DNA of 64,000 nt from Anastrepha obliqua (Eukaryota; Arthropoda; Insecta; Diptera; Tephritidae), in NCBI RefSeq assembly GCF_027943255.1, contig NC_072893.1, positions 7,192,001 through 7,256,000 on the forward strand, given 5' to 3'. This document shows positions 10,200 through 20,806 of this stretch, one piece after another. Within the stretch, counting starts at the first letter, position 1, and each line of letters starts with the position of its first letter. The position numbers and the translations under genes are program-made. Below the pieces are notes generated by a model. The model was not told the origin of the DNA. It saw nothing but the letters and a program-made list of their open reading frames with translations, and did not search any database.

Positions 10200-11009
10200 C
10201 CCGATCCAGAGTTTTTGCTGATGTTGGATGTTGGTGCCTCGGTGTTTTACAAAGTCAGGAAAATGGGTTCCGCATAGACTTTGCGTCGCCAACCTTCAGC
10301 AGAAAGTGAATGTGTGTTGTCAGCTGCTGCAACGCCTTGAAAATGAACATTTTTTGAACCGTTTCGTTACTGGTGATGAAAAATGGGTCCTTTACAATAA
10401 GCCTGTTGGGAAACGCCAATGGTTAGATAAAGATGAAATACCAGAACCGACCCCTAGGGATGGCCTTCACCCCAAGAAGATTCTCCTGTCTATTTGATGG
10501 GATATAGCCGACATAGTTTATTATGAACTTCTGGAACCAAACCAGGCAATAACTGCTGATTATTATTCCCATCAGCTATCAAACCTGAATGAGGCACTTA
10601 GCAAAAATCGACCGTTTTTAGTCAATAGACGTGTTTCACCACGACAACGCAAGACCTCATACCTCAAGGCAAGCATTAGGGACGTGAATGAGCTCGGATG
10701 GGAGCTAATGCCACATCCACCATACTCTCCGGATATTGCACCTTGTGATTATCACCTTTTCCGTGGACTTCAATCCCATATGAGTAACAAGAACTACTCT
10801 TCAAAAGAAGCTATAAAAAGGGATATCGAAGTGTATTTTGGCTCCAAGGACAAACACTTTTTTGAGCAGGGAATTAAAAATTTGCCTAAACGTTGGGAAG
10901 GCTAATGAAGGAAAATATATTATTGATTAATAAATACTTTAAACATCTTCTTAAATTTTTAATTTTAAAACCATCTTTAAAAAACGCACGAACTTATGGA
11001 CTGACCTGA
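10200..11009 (+). mobile_element. Mariner element, 5' truncated, several breaks
   Basis: The 3' two thirds of a DD34D mariner transposase directly abutting the Helitron helicase. From about 10260: KWVPHRLCVANLQQKV, FLNRFVTGDEKWVLYN (first Asp intact), a TGA replacing a Trp codon at 10495-10497 (WWD box), YYELLEPNQAITADYY, a frameshift around 10635 that restores DVFHHDNARPHTS (second Asp), a second shift near 10683, then PHPPYSPDIAPCDYHLFRGL (third Asp) and QGIKNLPKRWEG with TAA at 10903-10905. The right end, about 10981-11009, reads CGCACGAACTTATGGACTGA and CCT and resembles the 30-bp end of the 3935-5220 element. No left end was found. Confidence 0.85.
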
Positions 11010-11040
11010 TATATAATAAATATAAATAAAAAGCGCTTAC

Positions 11041-11280
11041 AGCATTTATTCGGTGTTTGGCCGAGTTGTTCCTGTAATATCGTGAGCGGTATGCTTCCTT
11101 ATATCTTTCCACAAATGGAGAGACCTACAGTTTTAAGCCGACTCCGAACCGCAAATGTTTTTTATAAAAGCTTTTCCATGGCTTTTGCCATTACCTGCAG
11201 AGAAGTGACCGCTATTAGAACAAACCTTCTCATACAATTATATTTGTGGTGCCTCGTGCACGGACATTCGAACCTACACA
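11041..11280 (-). mobile_element. tRNA-derived SINE copy 2, old and diverged
   Basis: Weak but collinear match to the SINE family on the minus strand: GGTGTTTGGCCGAG (11051), CCACAAATGGAGAGACCTAC (11108), AGCCGACTCCGAACCG, GCCATTACCTGCAG, GACCGCTATTAGAA (11207) and ATTCGAACCTAC (B-box region, 11266). Many substitutions and small gaps make it the oldest copy here; no target duplication could be picked out. Confidence 0.7.
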
Positions 11281-11529
11281 GCCACGCTGAACCTTTGGAA
11301 CATCATTTTTTGCGTATCTGGAAGATTTAGCATAGATTTTGTCATTTTGCTTATTAAAATCTTCTTCAACAGTGAAAATTTTCTCATCTGTGAAAAAAGT
11401 ATTTTCATGGCCGCTGACCGCGTGCCACCGTTGATAAGCGCGTTCTCAAGAGATATCCAGTTGAGCGACGGAAGGCGTTCAAGCGAAATTTACCACGAAA
11501 CTGAGTCTAATTTATGAGTAGACAGTACT

Positions 11530-11790
11530 AAGTATGATACGGACGATTCTAAAATGACTAATGGAGTAGGCGATGGGATATGCTGTCCATAGTTAGAGCT
11601 AAGGGAATCGCATAAGCTTCCAGATCACTGCAGTGCATTCCAGGCTGAGCTTTTCGGAATTGGAAAGGCAGCAGACCTAGCTTGTAATACTACTGAGACA
11701 AGCACTGAAGTTAACTTTTACATAGATCGTCAGCAAAAGGCTAGGTGGACTCCTTGGCAAACTATGATGCCATTGCCTTGTGAGACGATA
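11530..11790 (+). mobile_element. LINE RNase H fragment
   Basis: Partial RNase H domain of a non-LTR element: DSKMTNGVGDGICCP (first acidic residue, near 11545), a shift, then SHKLPDHCSAFQAELFGIGK (Glu of the active site, near 11650) and an AADLACNTTETSTEVNFYID run near 11670-11730. No RT is attached. The same domain order recurs in a second, different relic at 12010-12270. Confidence 0.55.
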
Positions 11791-12009
11791 ATGACACTTA
11801 ACAAGATATACAGAATAGCTTGTCTGAGCGCAATGTGAGCAACGCGATCTTAACAGAGCAACTTACATGGCATGTAAGAATTCTGGGTTGAATCGTGGAC
11901 TATCCGTGGTCTGGCGGTCTATGACGAGATGGGAAGAAAACTAGAATTCCCCAAAAATTTCAAGGTGGTCATCAGTGATTATGGAGAAGTAATGAAATAT
12001 CCTTAAAAC

Positions 12010-12270
12010 TAGACGCACAGGTGTGGTTTATTGATGGGTCCAAAATGGAAGACGGCAGTGCCGAGGCTAGAATGGACAGACCCCATTTAAAGAAGCCAAT
12101 CGCAATGGGAAAAACAACATCCATTTTTCAGGCGTAAGCCCATGCCTTAGAGCTATGTGCCAGAGAATGTCTTCGTAGAGGGATGCGTGGAGCCAATATT
12201 AACATTTTCTCTGACAGTAAAGCAGCTCTAAAATCGCTAAATAGCTTCTCATTCCTGGGGGTTTGTTTTA
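12010..12270 (+). mobile_element. Second LINE RNase H fragment
   Basis: Readable in pieces: VWFIDGSKMEDGS (first Asp, near 12026), KPIAMGKTTSIFQA, AHALELCARECLRRGMRGA and NIFSDSKAALKSLNS (third Asp, near 12210). Small frameshifts separate the pieces. It differs in sequence from the copy just upstream, so it is a separate element or lineage. The following LINE relic (12290-13392) is on the other strand. Confidence 0.6.
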
Positions 12271-12289
12271 ATTTTCTGTAATGTTTTCA

Positions 12290-13392
12290 AATTCTCGATA
12301 CTAAAGCGTCAAGCGCAGAACGGCATCGATAAAGGTTTGGGTCTATACACCCATGTCTGCTCCATTCTAATGTTGCGTCTCTGTCTGTGAGGCTTTGCTT
12401 TGTTGCACTGTGTCGAGGTCAATCTTTTTTTTCATAGTACGTTCTCGATGTATTTCTTTATTGCGTTGCAGCTGTCCACGCGTTTGAGCATTTTGCTGAT
12501 TATGTTGCTCGGCGCGATGCCCCAATCTGCTTCCTCAGAGCATATCTCTACGTGAGCCATCTGTCACAACTAAAGAACGTGTGCTCAGCGTCATTGCTGG
12601 GCACTTCCCAGTATACTCGTATGCACTCGGGATCGCTTTGCCCATTTGCCTATTGATGGAATGAATTTCGCCGTCCATCTGCCACTCGGTTCAGTGTCCC
12701 ATCGGCTTTGCCACCGCAGCATGGCTTGGCTTCGCCGTTCCGCGACCTAGTGCTGGCGTGTTTTGTCTTGGAGGCCCACGCATCCATTGTTCCCGGGCTG
12801 TGAAGTCGACGTATATCTCTCAGCTGACCACAAAGACTCTAGCGCCAGAGATAGTGCGGTAGGCTGAGGCACTGAGTGGCACTGTTCGTTGCGCAGCTAC
12901 CAGTGCTTTGCGCTTGGCTTGCAGTGCTACTTCGTTGCCCTCCACGAGAATTGAGTTTGTGGCCGCCATAATTAGCCTTTTTTTGCTCTATGTTGACCTA
13001 CCGATGTTCGCATTCATCTATTTAGCTTTCCCGAAACCTTTGCTGCTTTGGTAGCCGCATGCTGTATTTGGGCACAGAATGTAAGACTGCAGTCTAGTTA
13101 AATACCAAGGGTTTTCATTACTTTTTGGATCATTAGGGACGTGTCGCCTATTTGCGTGCTAACCTCTAGTGGCATGTGACCTCGTGTCATCACGATGACT
13201 TCGATGTTGAGTTTAGCGGGTTTTAGGCCATGGTCCTCAAGCCCTATTTGCATCCTTACCATAACTTGGTTCAGCTTCCTTTTAGCGGCCTCACTGCCCC
13301 GTGCTGGTATGACCGCCGCTATATCGTCCGCGTATCTCACTAGATATGCATCTTCTGGCGTTTATATGCTTAAGATCCCGATTTGTTGTTGA
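12290..13392 (-). mobile_element. R1-like LINE: RT palm to C-terminus, broken
   Basis: Minus-strand remnant of a non-LTR RT. An open stretch at 13340-13098 has MRYADDIAAVIPARG (the catalytic YADD), KRKLNQVMVRMQ and a GHMPLEVSTQIGD strand-turn block typical of R1-type elements. Beyond a stop, the RT thumb and C-terminal region continue to about 12290 in shifting frames (ALVAAQRTVPLSASAYRT near 12880; NDAEHTFFSCDRW near 12560). The left end matches that of the second copy at 37090-37757, so both keep the same family 3' region. The RT fingers are missing (5' truncated at about 13392). Confidence 0.75.
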
Positions 13393-13639
13393 GTCGTGGG
13401 TGCCTTAGAATATCCTTTTTTTATATTCCTTAAAAGTCACGCATCAACCCCCTACTACGACCGCAAAGAATTATAGTGAATTAATTTACCTCTTGTTGAT
13501 GCCAAACATGATTTCAAGCATATAGAAAATATAGTAGTTCGAAAATAGTTTTAAAAACTTATTAAAACGGGTCATCTCGAAATGGACCAACTGGTCTTGG
13601 CGGATATCCGAAAATCTCAACTGAATCTTTATTAAATAT

Positions 13640-13762
13640 ATTTTGTATGGAAGATTTAAAACTCCGATGGTTAGATGGCGTAAATCGTGACGCTGAGCTA
13701 TTTGGTATATGTTTGACCCGGATTGGGTTGTTGAGTTAACAATGATGATGATGATAATTTGC
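13640..13762 (+). mobile_element. LINE 3' end with (GAT)n tail, small piece
   Basis: A short run MEDLKLRWLDGVNRDAELFG (about 13647-13706) resembles the C-terminal GRPxLRW-D block of RTE-like LINEs, then LTRIGLLS, a stop, and ATGATGATGATGAT at about 13742-13756. A simple GAT tail is how the LINE at 46921-47415 also ends. The piece is short, so the call is tentative. Confidence 0.4.
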
Positions 13763-13852
13763 ATGCAGGGCGACTTCATTAACACTTGAGTAGGTTAGGT
13801 TAGGTTGACCTGGCTAGCTGAAAGTCATTACATGGACTTATTGGTCCATATA

Positions 13853-14372
13853 ACAGGTGTTATGAATGAATGGATTGCGCTACCGAGAGATGATTAACGT
13901 TTTTTTATGGCTGGAATTGGATGGTATTGATCTGGATAACGTTTATTTTCAACAAGACGACGCTACGTGCCACACAAGCAACGAAACCATTGATCTTTTA
14001 CGGGAAAAGTTTCCGGACCGTGTTATCTCTCGAAGAGGTGATCACAATTGGCCACCGAGATCTTATGATTTAAGACTTTGTGACTTTTTTCTCTGGGGCC
14101 ACGTGAAAGAGAAGGTCTACGCCAACAGACCAGTGTCGATTCAAGACCTCAAAGATGGAATTCGTGAGGCTATCGAGGGCATAGGGCACCTACTTTGCAA
14201 TTCGGTTATGGAAAATTTCATGGAAAGGATATTGTCCTGTAAGCGTGGTCGTGGTGGTCATTTGCCTGATGTTATTTTCCAGTATTATCAATCTGGTTCT
14301 AGCTCACGCAGAGCACTAACACTTCAATGCAAATTGGAAACAAAATTTTTAAAAGACGGCTTTAAGCCCTAG
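13853..14372 (+). mobile_element. DD41D mariner-like element, 3' half of transposase
   Basis: Begins with ACAGGTGTTAT next to TATA, matching the end at 63060, then joins the transposase part-way. The ORF from 13866 starts inside the catalytic domain: NGLRYREMI, VYFQQDDATCHT (second Asp, ORF residue 31; Gly to Asp just after it), NWPPRSYDLRLCDFFLWG (third Asp, residue 73), 41 residues apart. It ends with CKRGRGGHLPDVIFQ, the usual C-terminus, and runs on to 14372. The DNA-binding domain and first Asp are absent. No right inverted repeat was found. Confidence 0.8.
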
Positions 14373-16149
14373 GTTCCTTCTCCATTGCGCTTAACCAACC
14401 TCAGAAATAATAGTTTTATTCATAGATTTTATGCGAATATCCGCCGTTCGTTCCGCCTCCAGGCACATCAATTCCTTTCTCTTTCTTTTCTCATTGCGCG
14501 CTCAGCCTGGCTCTTCCTTCAAAAGTTTTCTGCACTGCTTTCTTGCAACGAGCAATAGTTAAACATACACATTTGTACATACACACACATATATATGTAA
14601 AGTAAATTGTTGCAATATGTTGCCAAAAAAGTTTTTAACACCATTTAAGATGCAAATAAAGACCAATTTGTGAAGGCGATTATGGCTGGTGAAAGCATTT
14701 AAATGCCTCTAAGTTTACGAGCAGGCGAACAGCTAATATGTAAGTGTGTGTATGTATGTGCGTGCGTTTGTAATGCTCTAACTATATGATGAAAAGTGTC
14801 TTTGTGCGTATTTGTTAGAAGCCAAGGATAAAGTTTTGCCAGAACGCAATTTACAGCAAATTTGGGCCATGACGACAATGCAACATTCCCAACAAGTTGG
14901 CATCAACAAATTGGCAAGAAAATTGTGCTTAAAAGTGTCGGTTATAAAATATTTAAAACGCATTTCAAGAGATTGTTTCGAACGCCTTCGCTTTAATGGG
15001 CTATAAATGCTAAATAATGGCCGCAATTAAAGGTGGCAAATGTCCGGCAGTGGTTCGCACTTGCAGTATTGACATTTTCCATTTTTTTTTTAAAGAACAC
15101 ACATACATACACAAATATATGTACATATTTAAACCGTTTTCTTTTCTATATTTTTTTCATCAATAGTTTTCTGTGATTTCGTGGCTTTGGCGATTTTTCT
15201 TCTCTTATCTGCTTCCGAGCAACCACTGCCCGCCAACCCGCTAGTTTCCTTTCATTCTTCATTCTTTATCCATTTCTTTTTGTTTTGCTCAGGAATCACT
15301 TTGCGTTGATGTCAAGTGATTGCGTAAGAATTTCAATTGGTCGGATTAGATTAATACGATGACGAAGAAAGTGACTTCCCCTCAGCGAGCTTTTACTACA
15401 CTAACATACTTTGGCCTCGCCGTCTATGCACAGCTCGTGCTCGATGTGTCTCTGGGGTGTCTGTCTGTGGCGTTTGCGGTTGCCGCCAGAAAGATTTGTT
15501 TGCTTTACCGTCGTGTCGCTGTCAGCGTCGCTGTTATACGATACTTTCACCCAGCGCCCAACTTCTCCCTTAGCTCGTTTACATTGTGGGCTTGTGTGTG
15601 TGCGAACTTCATGCTGAGCTGTTACTTTCTGGGGGAGTTTGTCCTCCAGTGTGTTGTCACTTTGTTGTTATTTATCTGGTTGTTTACGCTTCTACTTGAG
15701 TAGGGTAACCTCGTGTGCCTTTGTTGATTGTTTACAGAAGTAAATAGCAGTTTGTGTGTGTGTGTGTGTGCGTAAAAAGTGAAGCCCTTTAAATGATTCC
15801 TTTTTGTTTTAATGGGAGTGATAAGAGCGATGAGATTTGGAAGATTGCGCCAGACTGGATTTAAATAGGATTTGGCGCATTATTGGATGATTTTAAAAGT
15901 GATTAGGCTGGAGTATATCGTTTACTCCTGTAAAATTTTTAAGAGTTATAATTCAAATTATCGATTTCTATTGAAGAACTTTAAAAATTCAAACGGCAAT
16001 ATTTGGATGCAAAAGAAATTTGCTAAACAATTTTGAGGGGAAGCTTGGCGTGAAATTACTACTTTTATTCTGTTGGTAGTGGCTCTGCCAATTTTGACTT
16101 TTGGTTGCTTAGTTTGGTAGGTAGCTCTTCGGGAGGGATGTAACACCAC
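14373..16149. other. Unique sequence with microsatellites; one hydrophobic ORF
   Basis: No transposon signature. It contains TATG/CATA-rich patches, a (TG)9 run at 15753-15770 and pyrimidine-rich tracts. One 114-codon ORF on the plus strand (15359-15703) is strongly hydrophobic, rich in Leu, Val, Cys and Phe, ending IWLFTLLLE. It lies in a locally GC-richer block, matches nothing I recognise, and could be chance. Confidence 0.4.
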
Positions 16150-17358
16150 TAAACTAGAAGAGTGCAGAGGACTTCATGTATTGGCATCACTGAGTCGTGC
16201 AGAACATGTCGCAGTTAACCTAATTCCGCACTTACTCCCGCTGATCTTCAAGTTCAATCCATTGTTGCTCAGAGCGCTATTAGATTGAAGGCCTATGGAA
16301 GCAACGTCCTGTAGGGGGAGAGGTATTATTTGAGGCAGGTTTTTCTTTCCTTCTCTGTACTTCGTACAGATCTCTCCATCCGCAAACTGGGTTTTGAGAG
16401 TTGTGCTAGGGCTATCTTTCCAAGCAGGCTAGATTGGAAGGAGGGGAGAGTCTGCTCACACAAAGGTACTTCTGTTTTCACCGACGAATGCAAGATCTGG
16501 ATCTGGAGTTGAAGAGGGGGATCTTCTCTAAATCAGCCAATATTTCAGTATCCTTTAAACTGCTGAAAACTAGTAATGTGTGCGATCTCTAACCATTTTG
16601 CATGCCTGCAGGATCGCGAAAACCTCTGCGCGAAGGTTTTCGCGATCCTGCAGGCATGCAAAATGTGTAGGAATCGCTTTTGTGATGGAGTCATGAATAT
16701 ATTTTCCGATAGTCAAGCTGCAACCAAGTCCCTGTCGACGCTATGCTGCAGCTCTTTTGTGGTCAACTCCTGAAAGGAGGAGATCAAACGTTTCGAACGT
16801 ACAAGAAACATTTTTCTTATCTGGGTTCCAAGACGTAGGAACATAGAAGGAAATGAAATTGCCGATGAACTTGTTAGGAAGGTGTCGACAGAACCGGTTT
16901 CAGTTGTCCCCGTCTGAGCCACCTGTGTCTTCTTGACCGTTGTTAAAGAGGAACTGCAAAATTTATTCTTTAAAAAAACGCAAGACAGATGGAGTCCTAT
17001 CTTATCGTGCGTTATCTCAACATCACTTTGGCCTCAGTGGTACAGAAGCAGCACGCTTAAGATGCTGGGGAGCCTCTGCCATTCAATTTCCAAGCTCGTA
17101 GCGGTATTCGCTGGTCACTGGGTGATCGGAACTCATTCGGAGTGTAGATTTCCGTGCAACCCCCATTGCAAAAGCTGTGGGGATGATTCAGAGAAAGAGG
17201 CTGTTGAAGACTTTCTTTGCAAATGTCCGGGTCTGGTGGATATGCGCTTATGGTGTGCCTTTGGAAAGAGCCTGGGGCAGTTCTGTTGCCTAGATCACGT
17301 TTCTCTCCTCCTCCTTTCTAATTTTTCACAGGTAGTGGCCTGTATTATGGTATTATAA
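16150..17358 (+). mobile_element. LINE relic: RT C-terminus, RNase H and zinc knuckle
   Basis: The longest RNase H-type LINE tail here. Upstream, LTPADLQVQSIVAQSAIRLK (about 16224) and PSRLDWKEGRV lead into RNase H: SVFTDECK (usual FTDGSK, 16475), KVFAILQACKMC (16634), NIFSDSQAATKSLS (16700), IFLIWVPRRRNIEGNEIADE (16805-16870). Past a shift come KKTQDRWSP, VFAGHWVIGTHSECRF, then the zinc-knuckle-like CNPHCKSCGDDSEKEA and FLCKCPGL (about 17155-17237). The end of the ORF is at 17358. Stops occur near 16510, 16770 and 16915. A perfect 32-bp inverted repeat at 16594-16665 interrupts the RNase H part. Confidence 0.8.
16594..16665. repeat. Perfect 32-bp inverted repeat (snapback) inside LINE
   Basis: Arms 16594-16625 and 16634-16665 are exact reverse complements around an 8-base loop (CTGCGCGA). 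The right arm is the in-frame RNase H coding sequence (KVFAILQACKM); the left arm is a backward copy of it. This suggests a templated, fold-back repair event rather than a functional site. Confidence 0.95.
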
Positions 17359-18324
17359 CGGCATTCTAGTACTACTTGTAGTATATCTGTGGTGGCACTA
17401 ACATAACAACCCACCTATTGTATATAGTATCATATAAAATGTGAGGAAATATTTTGTTATTATTAGTGGAGTAGAGTTTGGATTTAATAAAATTATCGCA
17501 CCTCATCTGGCATCAAATAACATTTGCTCATCTCAGAATTCTAATTGAAGCCATTTCCAGAATTGTACTGAATTAACAACGAATTAGAAAAGTAACTAAA
17601 TAATGTCAAAACTGCAGTCGCACTTCAGAACTACCACAAAATTCCATGTCATCCTGAAAACCACAAAACTCGGTTAAAACAATTTATAATGCCCAACACT
17701 TCCACGTTTTCCAATTCCCAACTCCAAACATTGGAATTTTTGTAAACTTTTACACCAAAAAGTGACCTTCACTTTGCGGACACTTTGTGGGTGTGAACTA
17801 ATGGGAATTACCACACGTTGCACGAGTAACTGTGCGAAATTAAATTTTAATTTACAATTTGCAACCATAACAACAAAAAAAACAACAACAATGGCAGCCA
17901 AAAAAGGGGCAGGTACAGTGCATAACCAAAACCATTGTGGAAATTTGTGTGTGACCTCCGATGCTTGGACACTAGCACTGTTTTACTATAGCAACAAAAG
18001 CAACAACACAACTGTGAATAAAAACAGCAACTAGCCAAGCAGAGGTATGCGCAGCGGTTGTCGCACGAGCTCGTGTTACATGTTGCAAGTTGTACGTTGT
18101 GTGTTGTACGTAACTTAATGAAATTTCCACTTCCACGCAGATCAAAAAATATAGTTGGCGGGAGCGCGTAGAGTATGCGAGTGCATGCGATACTGGCAAG
18201 TATTTTGAGGTCATTAGTTCGATTTCGGTGTCCTAGATATGAATTATGAAAATAATTGAAAGAGTTATTTCTTATAGTGGGCGTGCTTGACAAACCTGGC
18301 TGGGACCACCATTTAAATAAACAA
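17359..18324. other. No gene recognised
   Basis: AT-rich sequence with ACAACAACA patches (about 17870-17890). Overlapping short ORFs on both strands (17762-18332) are Cys/Thr/Asn-rich low-complexity translations and are not credible genes. No repeat-family signature was seen. Confidence 0.45.
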
Positions 18325-18535
18325 CACCTCACAGATGGATCCTGGAGTTCAGGCTGGAGTTTGCTCGGAATTCGCGGGTTTGAGAAGAGGCTTTTATCAG
18401 CCTAATATTGTGAGTGTGTTCCAGATGAAAGGGTCCATGCGTTGAGAACAAGAACGTCGAGCGCTGGAGAATGCAGTTCATCACATGACCACTGAAAATG
18501 TAATCGCCAGGATGCTAAGGTACATAGGTATACCT
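18325..18535 (+). mobile_element. Possible LINE RNase H scrap
   Basis: DGSWSSGWSLLG in one frame and VQAGVCSEFAGLRRGFYQPN then VSVFQMK in another resemble the first two blocks of a LINE RNase H domain (TDGS..GAGV, then VFQAE). The match is short and out of frame, and no third block is visible. Low-confidence call. Confidence 0.3.
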
Positions 18536-20806
18536 TTGTAATGAGGAAGATGGAACGCCACTCTGAAGTAATGCGAAAACGGTTCCAGGCTGGACGACGG
18601 TTCCAAGCGAGGGGGAGTTTTTTAGTCTCCGGATGTACCATTGCTGCGACGGTAGCTTTGATGATGCTACAGGTATTTTAAACCTCCTCATCCGCAAAGA
18701 AAAAGTTGGTGACTTCTTTGAACGGTGTGAAATGCGCATACCTCTATGAGGGAAACGAAATCTATGCTTACGATATCAGACGATAGTAGAGTCAGAACGG
18801 ACTTCACTGCCAGAGGAACCAGCAGGCTTTTTATATATTTTATATTTTATCCTACGCACGATCGCTTAGCCATCTAGAGGTGATACGTTAGATAGTGACA
18901 GTTCTAAGGAATATTACTTTGAGTCTGATAAGACGGAAGATGAAGGCATTACTTCGTCAAGTAGAAATAAAATTCGTTTTTGATTTTATGAAACAATTTT
19001 CTTGTGTTAAATAAATTCTTGATTTGTATAACGTTGAACGTATTTATTTTCTTCATTGCGCACTCTAACATTCCTCAGCGACGGTCGGCCGTCGAGCGGC
19101 TCCGTCCCCAAAGGGCTAAAGAATGTCGAAAGTTTGGTAGTTTTTTGCAGCCAGCTGTAGGTAGACTTAATTTGGGTTTCAGATCACCGAAAACTCTTTG
19201 TAAACGAGGTTACCAGTGAGCTAGACAGAGAGAATGGCTTTATAACCAAGCAGGGGTGAAGTTTAGTTAATAAACAGAAAGTGGAGTATAGGACTACGTC
19301 AGCCGTCCGGCCGAAAAAATGCAAACTCATAAGATCTAAATGCAGCAGAGTGAGAAAGTAGAGAAGAATATATCCGATACGTGAACGCATTCCGGATTTG
19401 ATATTGCGAGGCTTTTCGGTATTTCTAGCCTGGATTTGCTTGCTGAATTCTGGATAGTACAGCTTACAATAAAACTGCAGGGATGAAAATGAGCTGCACA
19501 TAGTCTGTAGTTTCCAGTATTATTAAGGAAAGGGAAGACCACTCTGAGAGCTTTTACATTTAATTTTCGTTAGAAACGGCTTCCTCCAAAGCCTTCAATT
19601 CCTAGAGATTATAGGCTGAAAAAGGTACTTAGTTACTACTTAGGCGTTGAATCTCTTTGCTGCCACAATTTGCTTCATAGCCGGTTTGCAACTGTGTGAA
19701 ATATTGAAAAGTTTGGCCCAAACGTGTCAACATTGAGGAGCTCCCAACTTTTATGCTTATATTATTATAGTATTAGTGTTGGAGTGCAGATGCAAATGAA
19801 AATTTAATGGTGGAAGGGGATGCCCATGACTTTGAAGTGAAAAATGTGGTGCATCATGCGGCCAACTTCAAAGTTGTTTCCGTTCGCGCAACAAATATAA
19901 TTTTTGTTTTCAAAAACATATGCACTTATTTGTATAAATGTGTACTTATGAATAAATAAATGTACTCGTATGAATAAACTGCAACTGCTAGTTTGTATGG
20001 CTAGTTTTTAATACAAAATTTAATACGAAACAAAATCTCTCTGGAAACTATTGCGGCAAACTTCGCTGATCTGAGTAATGCTAACTAATCCTTTTGCTTT
20101 CTTAGTTGCTGGAATATACGAGAGGAGCGAAAGGGAAAACCTGACTACTGCCATCGTCACAGAGGGCTAAAAGCTTGTGAGGTAACTCTAAAGAGATCTC
20201 ACTGGGAATGAGAGAGGAACTGAAATAAGTAATTTTCTTCTCTGGAAATATTTATAATGTTACTAAAGACTTACTAGTCAATTTTTACTGATTACTAGAA
20301 AAAATTTCATTAAAAATTTTAATAATGTAATTTGATTTGCATAATCAGTAAAATATTTATTCTTTACTGAAAATAGTTACTGATAGTTACAGATCAATAC
20401 CCAACCACTTTCTTCAATGATTTATTTAAGAAAACCCATTTTTTTTTAACATGCATTTTAAACTTGCTTTTCTCAAACAAGCCTTTCAAATTTTGCCTGA
20501 TGTTTATTTAGTCAAATTTTGTTACATCTCGTTTGGCCAGGTAAAAAAAATGTTTTCTGAAGATGATTTCCTGAGTCAGTATAAAACAAATATCTAATTG
20601 AAAATTAAATGTAAAAATTTTACCATTACTGTCATCACCGAAATCAAAGCATATGTTTTGAGGTGCTTGAGGCAGAACACGAGTTGCGGCATGGGATATC
20701 TTCCCAAACTGCTTTGTTGCTGTTTCTAAACTATTTACTTAGGTGGCACTATAACCGTATATCGATTTTGGTTGGCACCAAAGTAGCCTGCCAGCGGTTT
20801 CTGCCC
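18536..20806. other. No gene recognised
   Basis: Mixed AT-rich sequence. Overlapping ORFs at 19184-19542 (minus) and others are unfamiliar, with no motif I can name. 20270-20400 holds ACTGATTACTAG/TTACTGATAG-like patches. Nothing supports a gene. Confidence 0.4.

Noticed and set aside
13793..13808. TAGGTTAGGTTAGGTT, similar to the insect telomere repeat TTAGG
   Set aside because: Only three units, interior position, and flies lack TTAGG telomeres; such short runs are common by chance in fly DNA.
17847..18332. 161-codon minus-strand ORF rich in Cys and Phe
   Set aside because: Reads through ACA/CAA-rich low-complexity DNA, overlaps an ORF on the other strand and has no recognisable domain.
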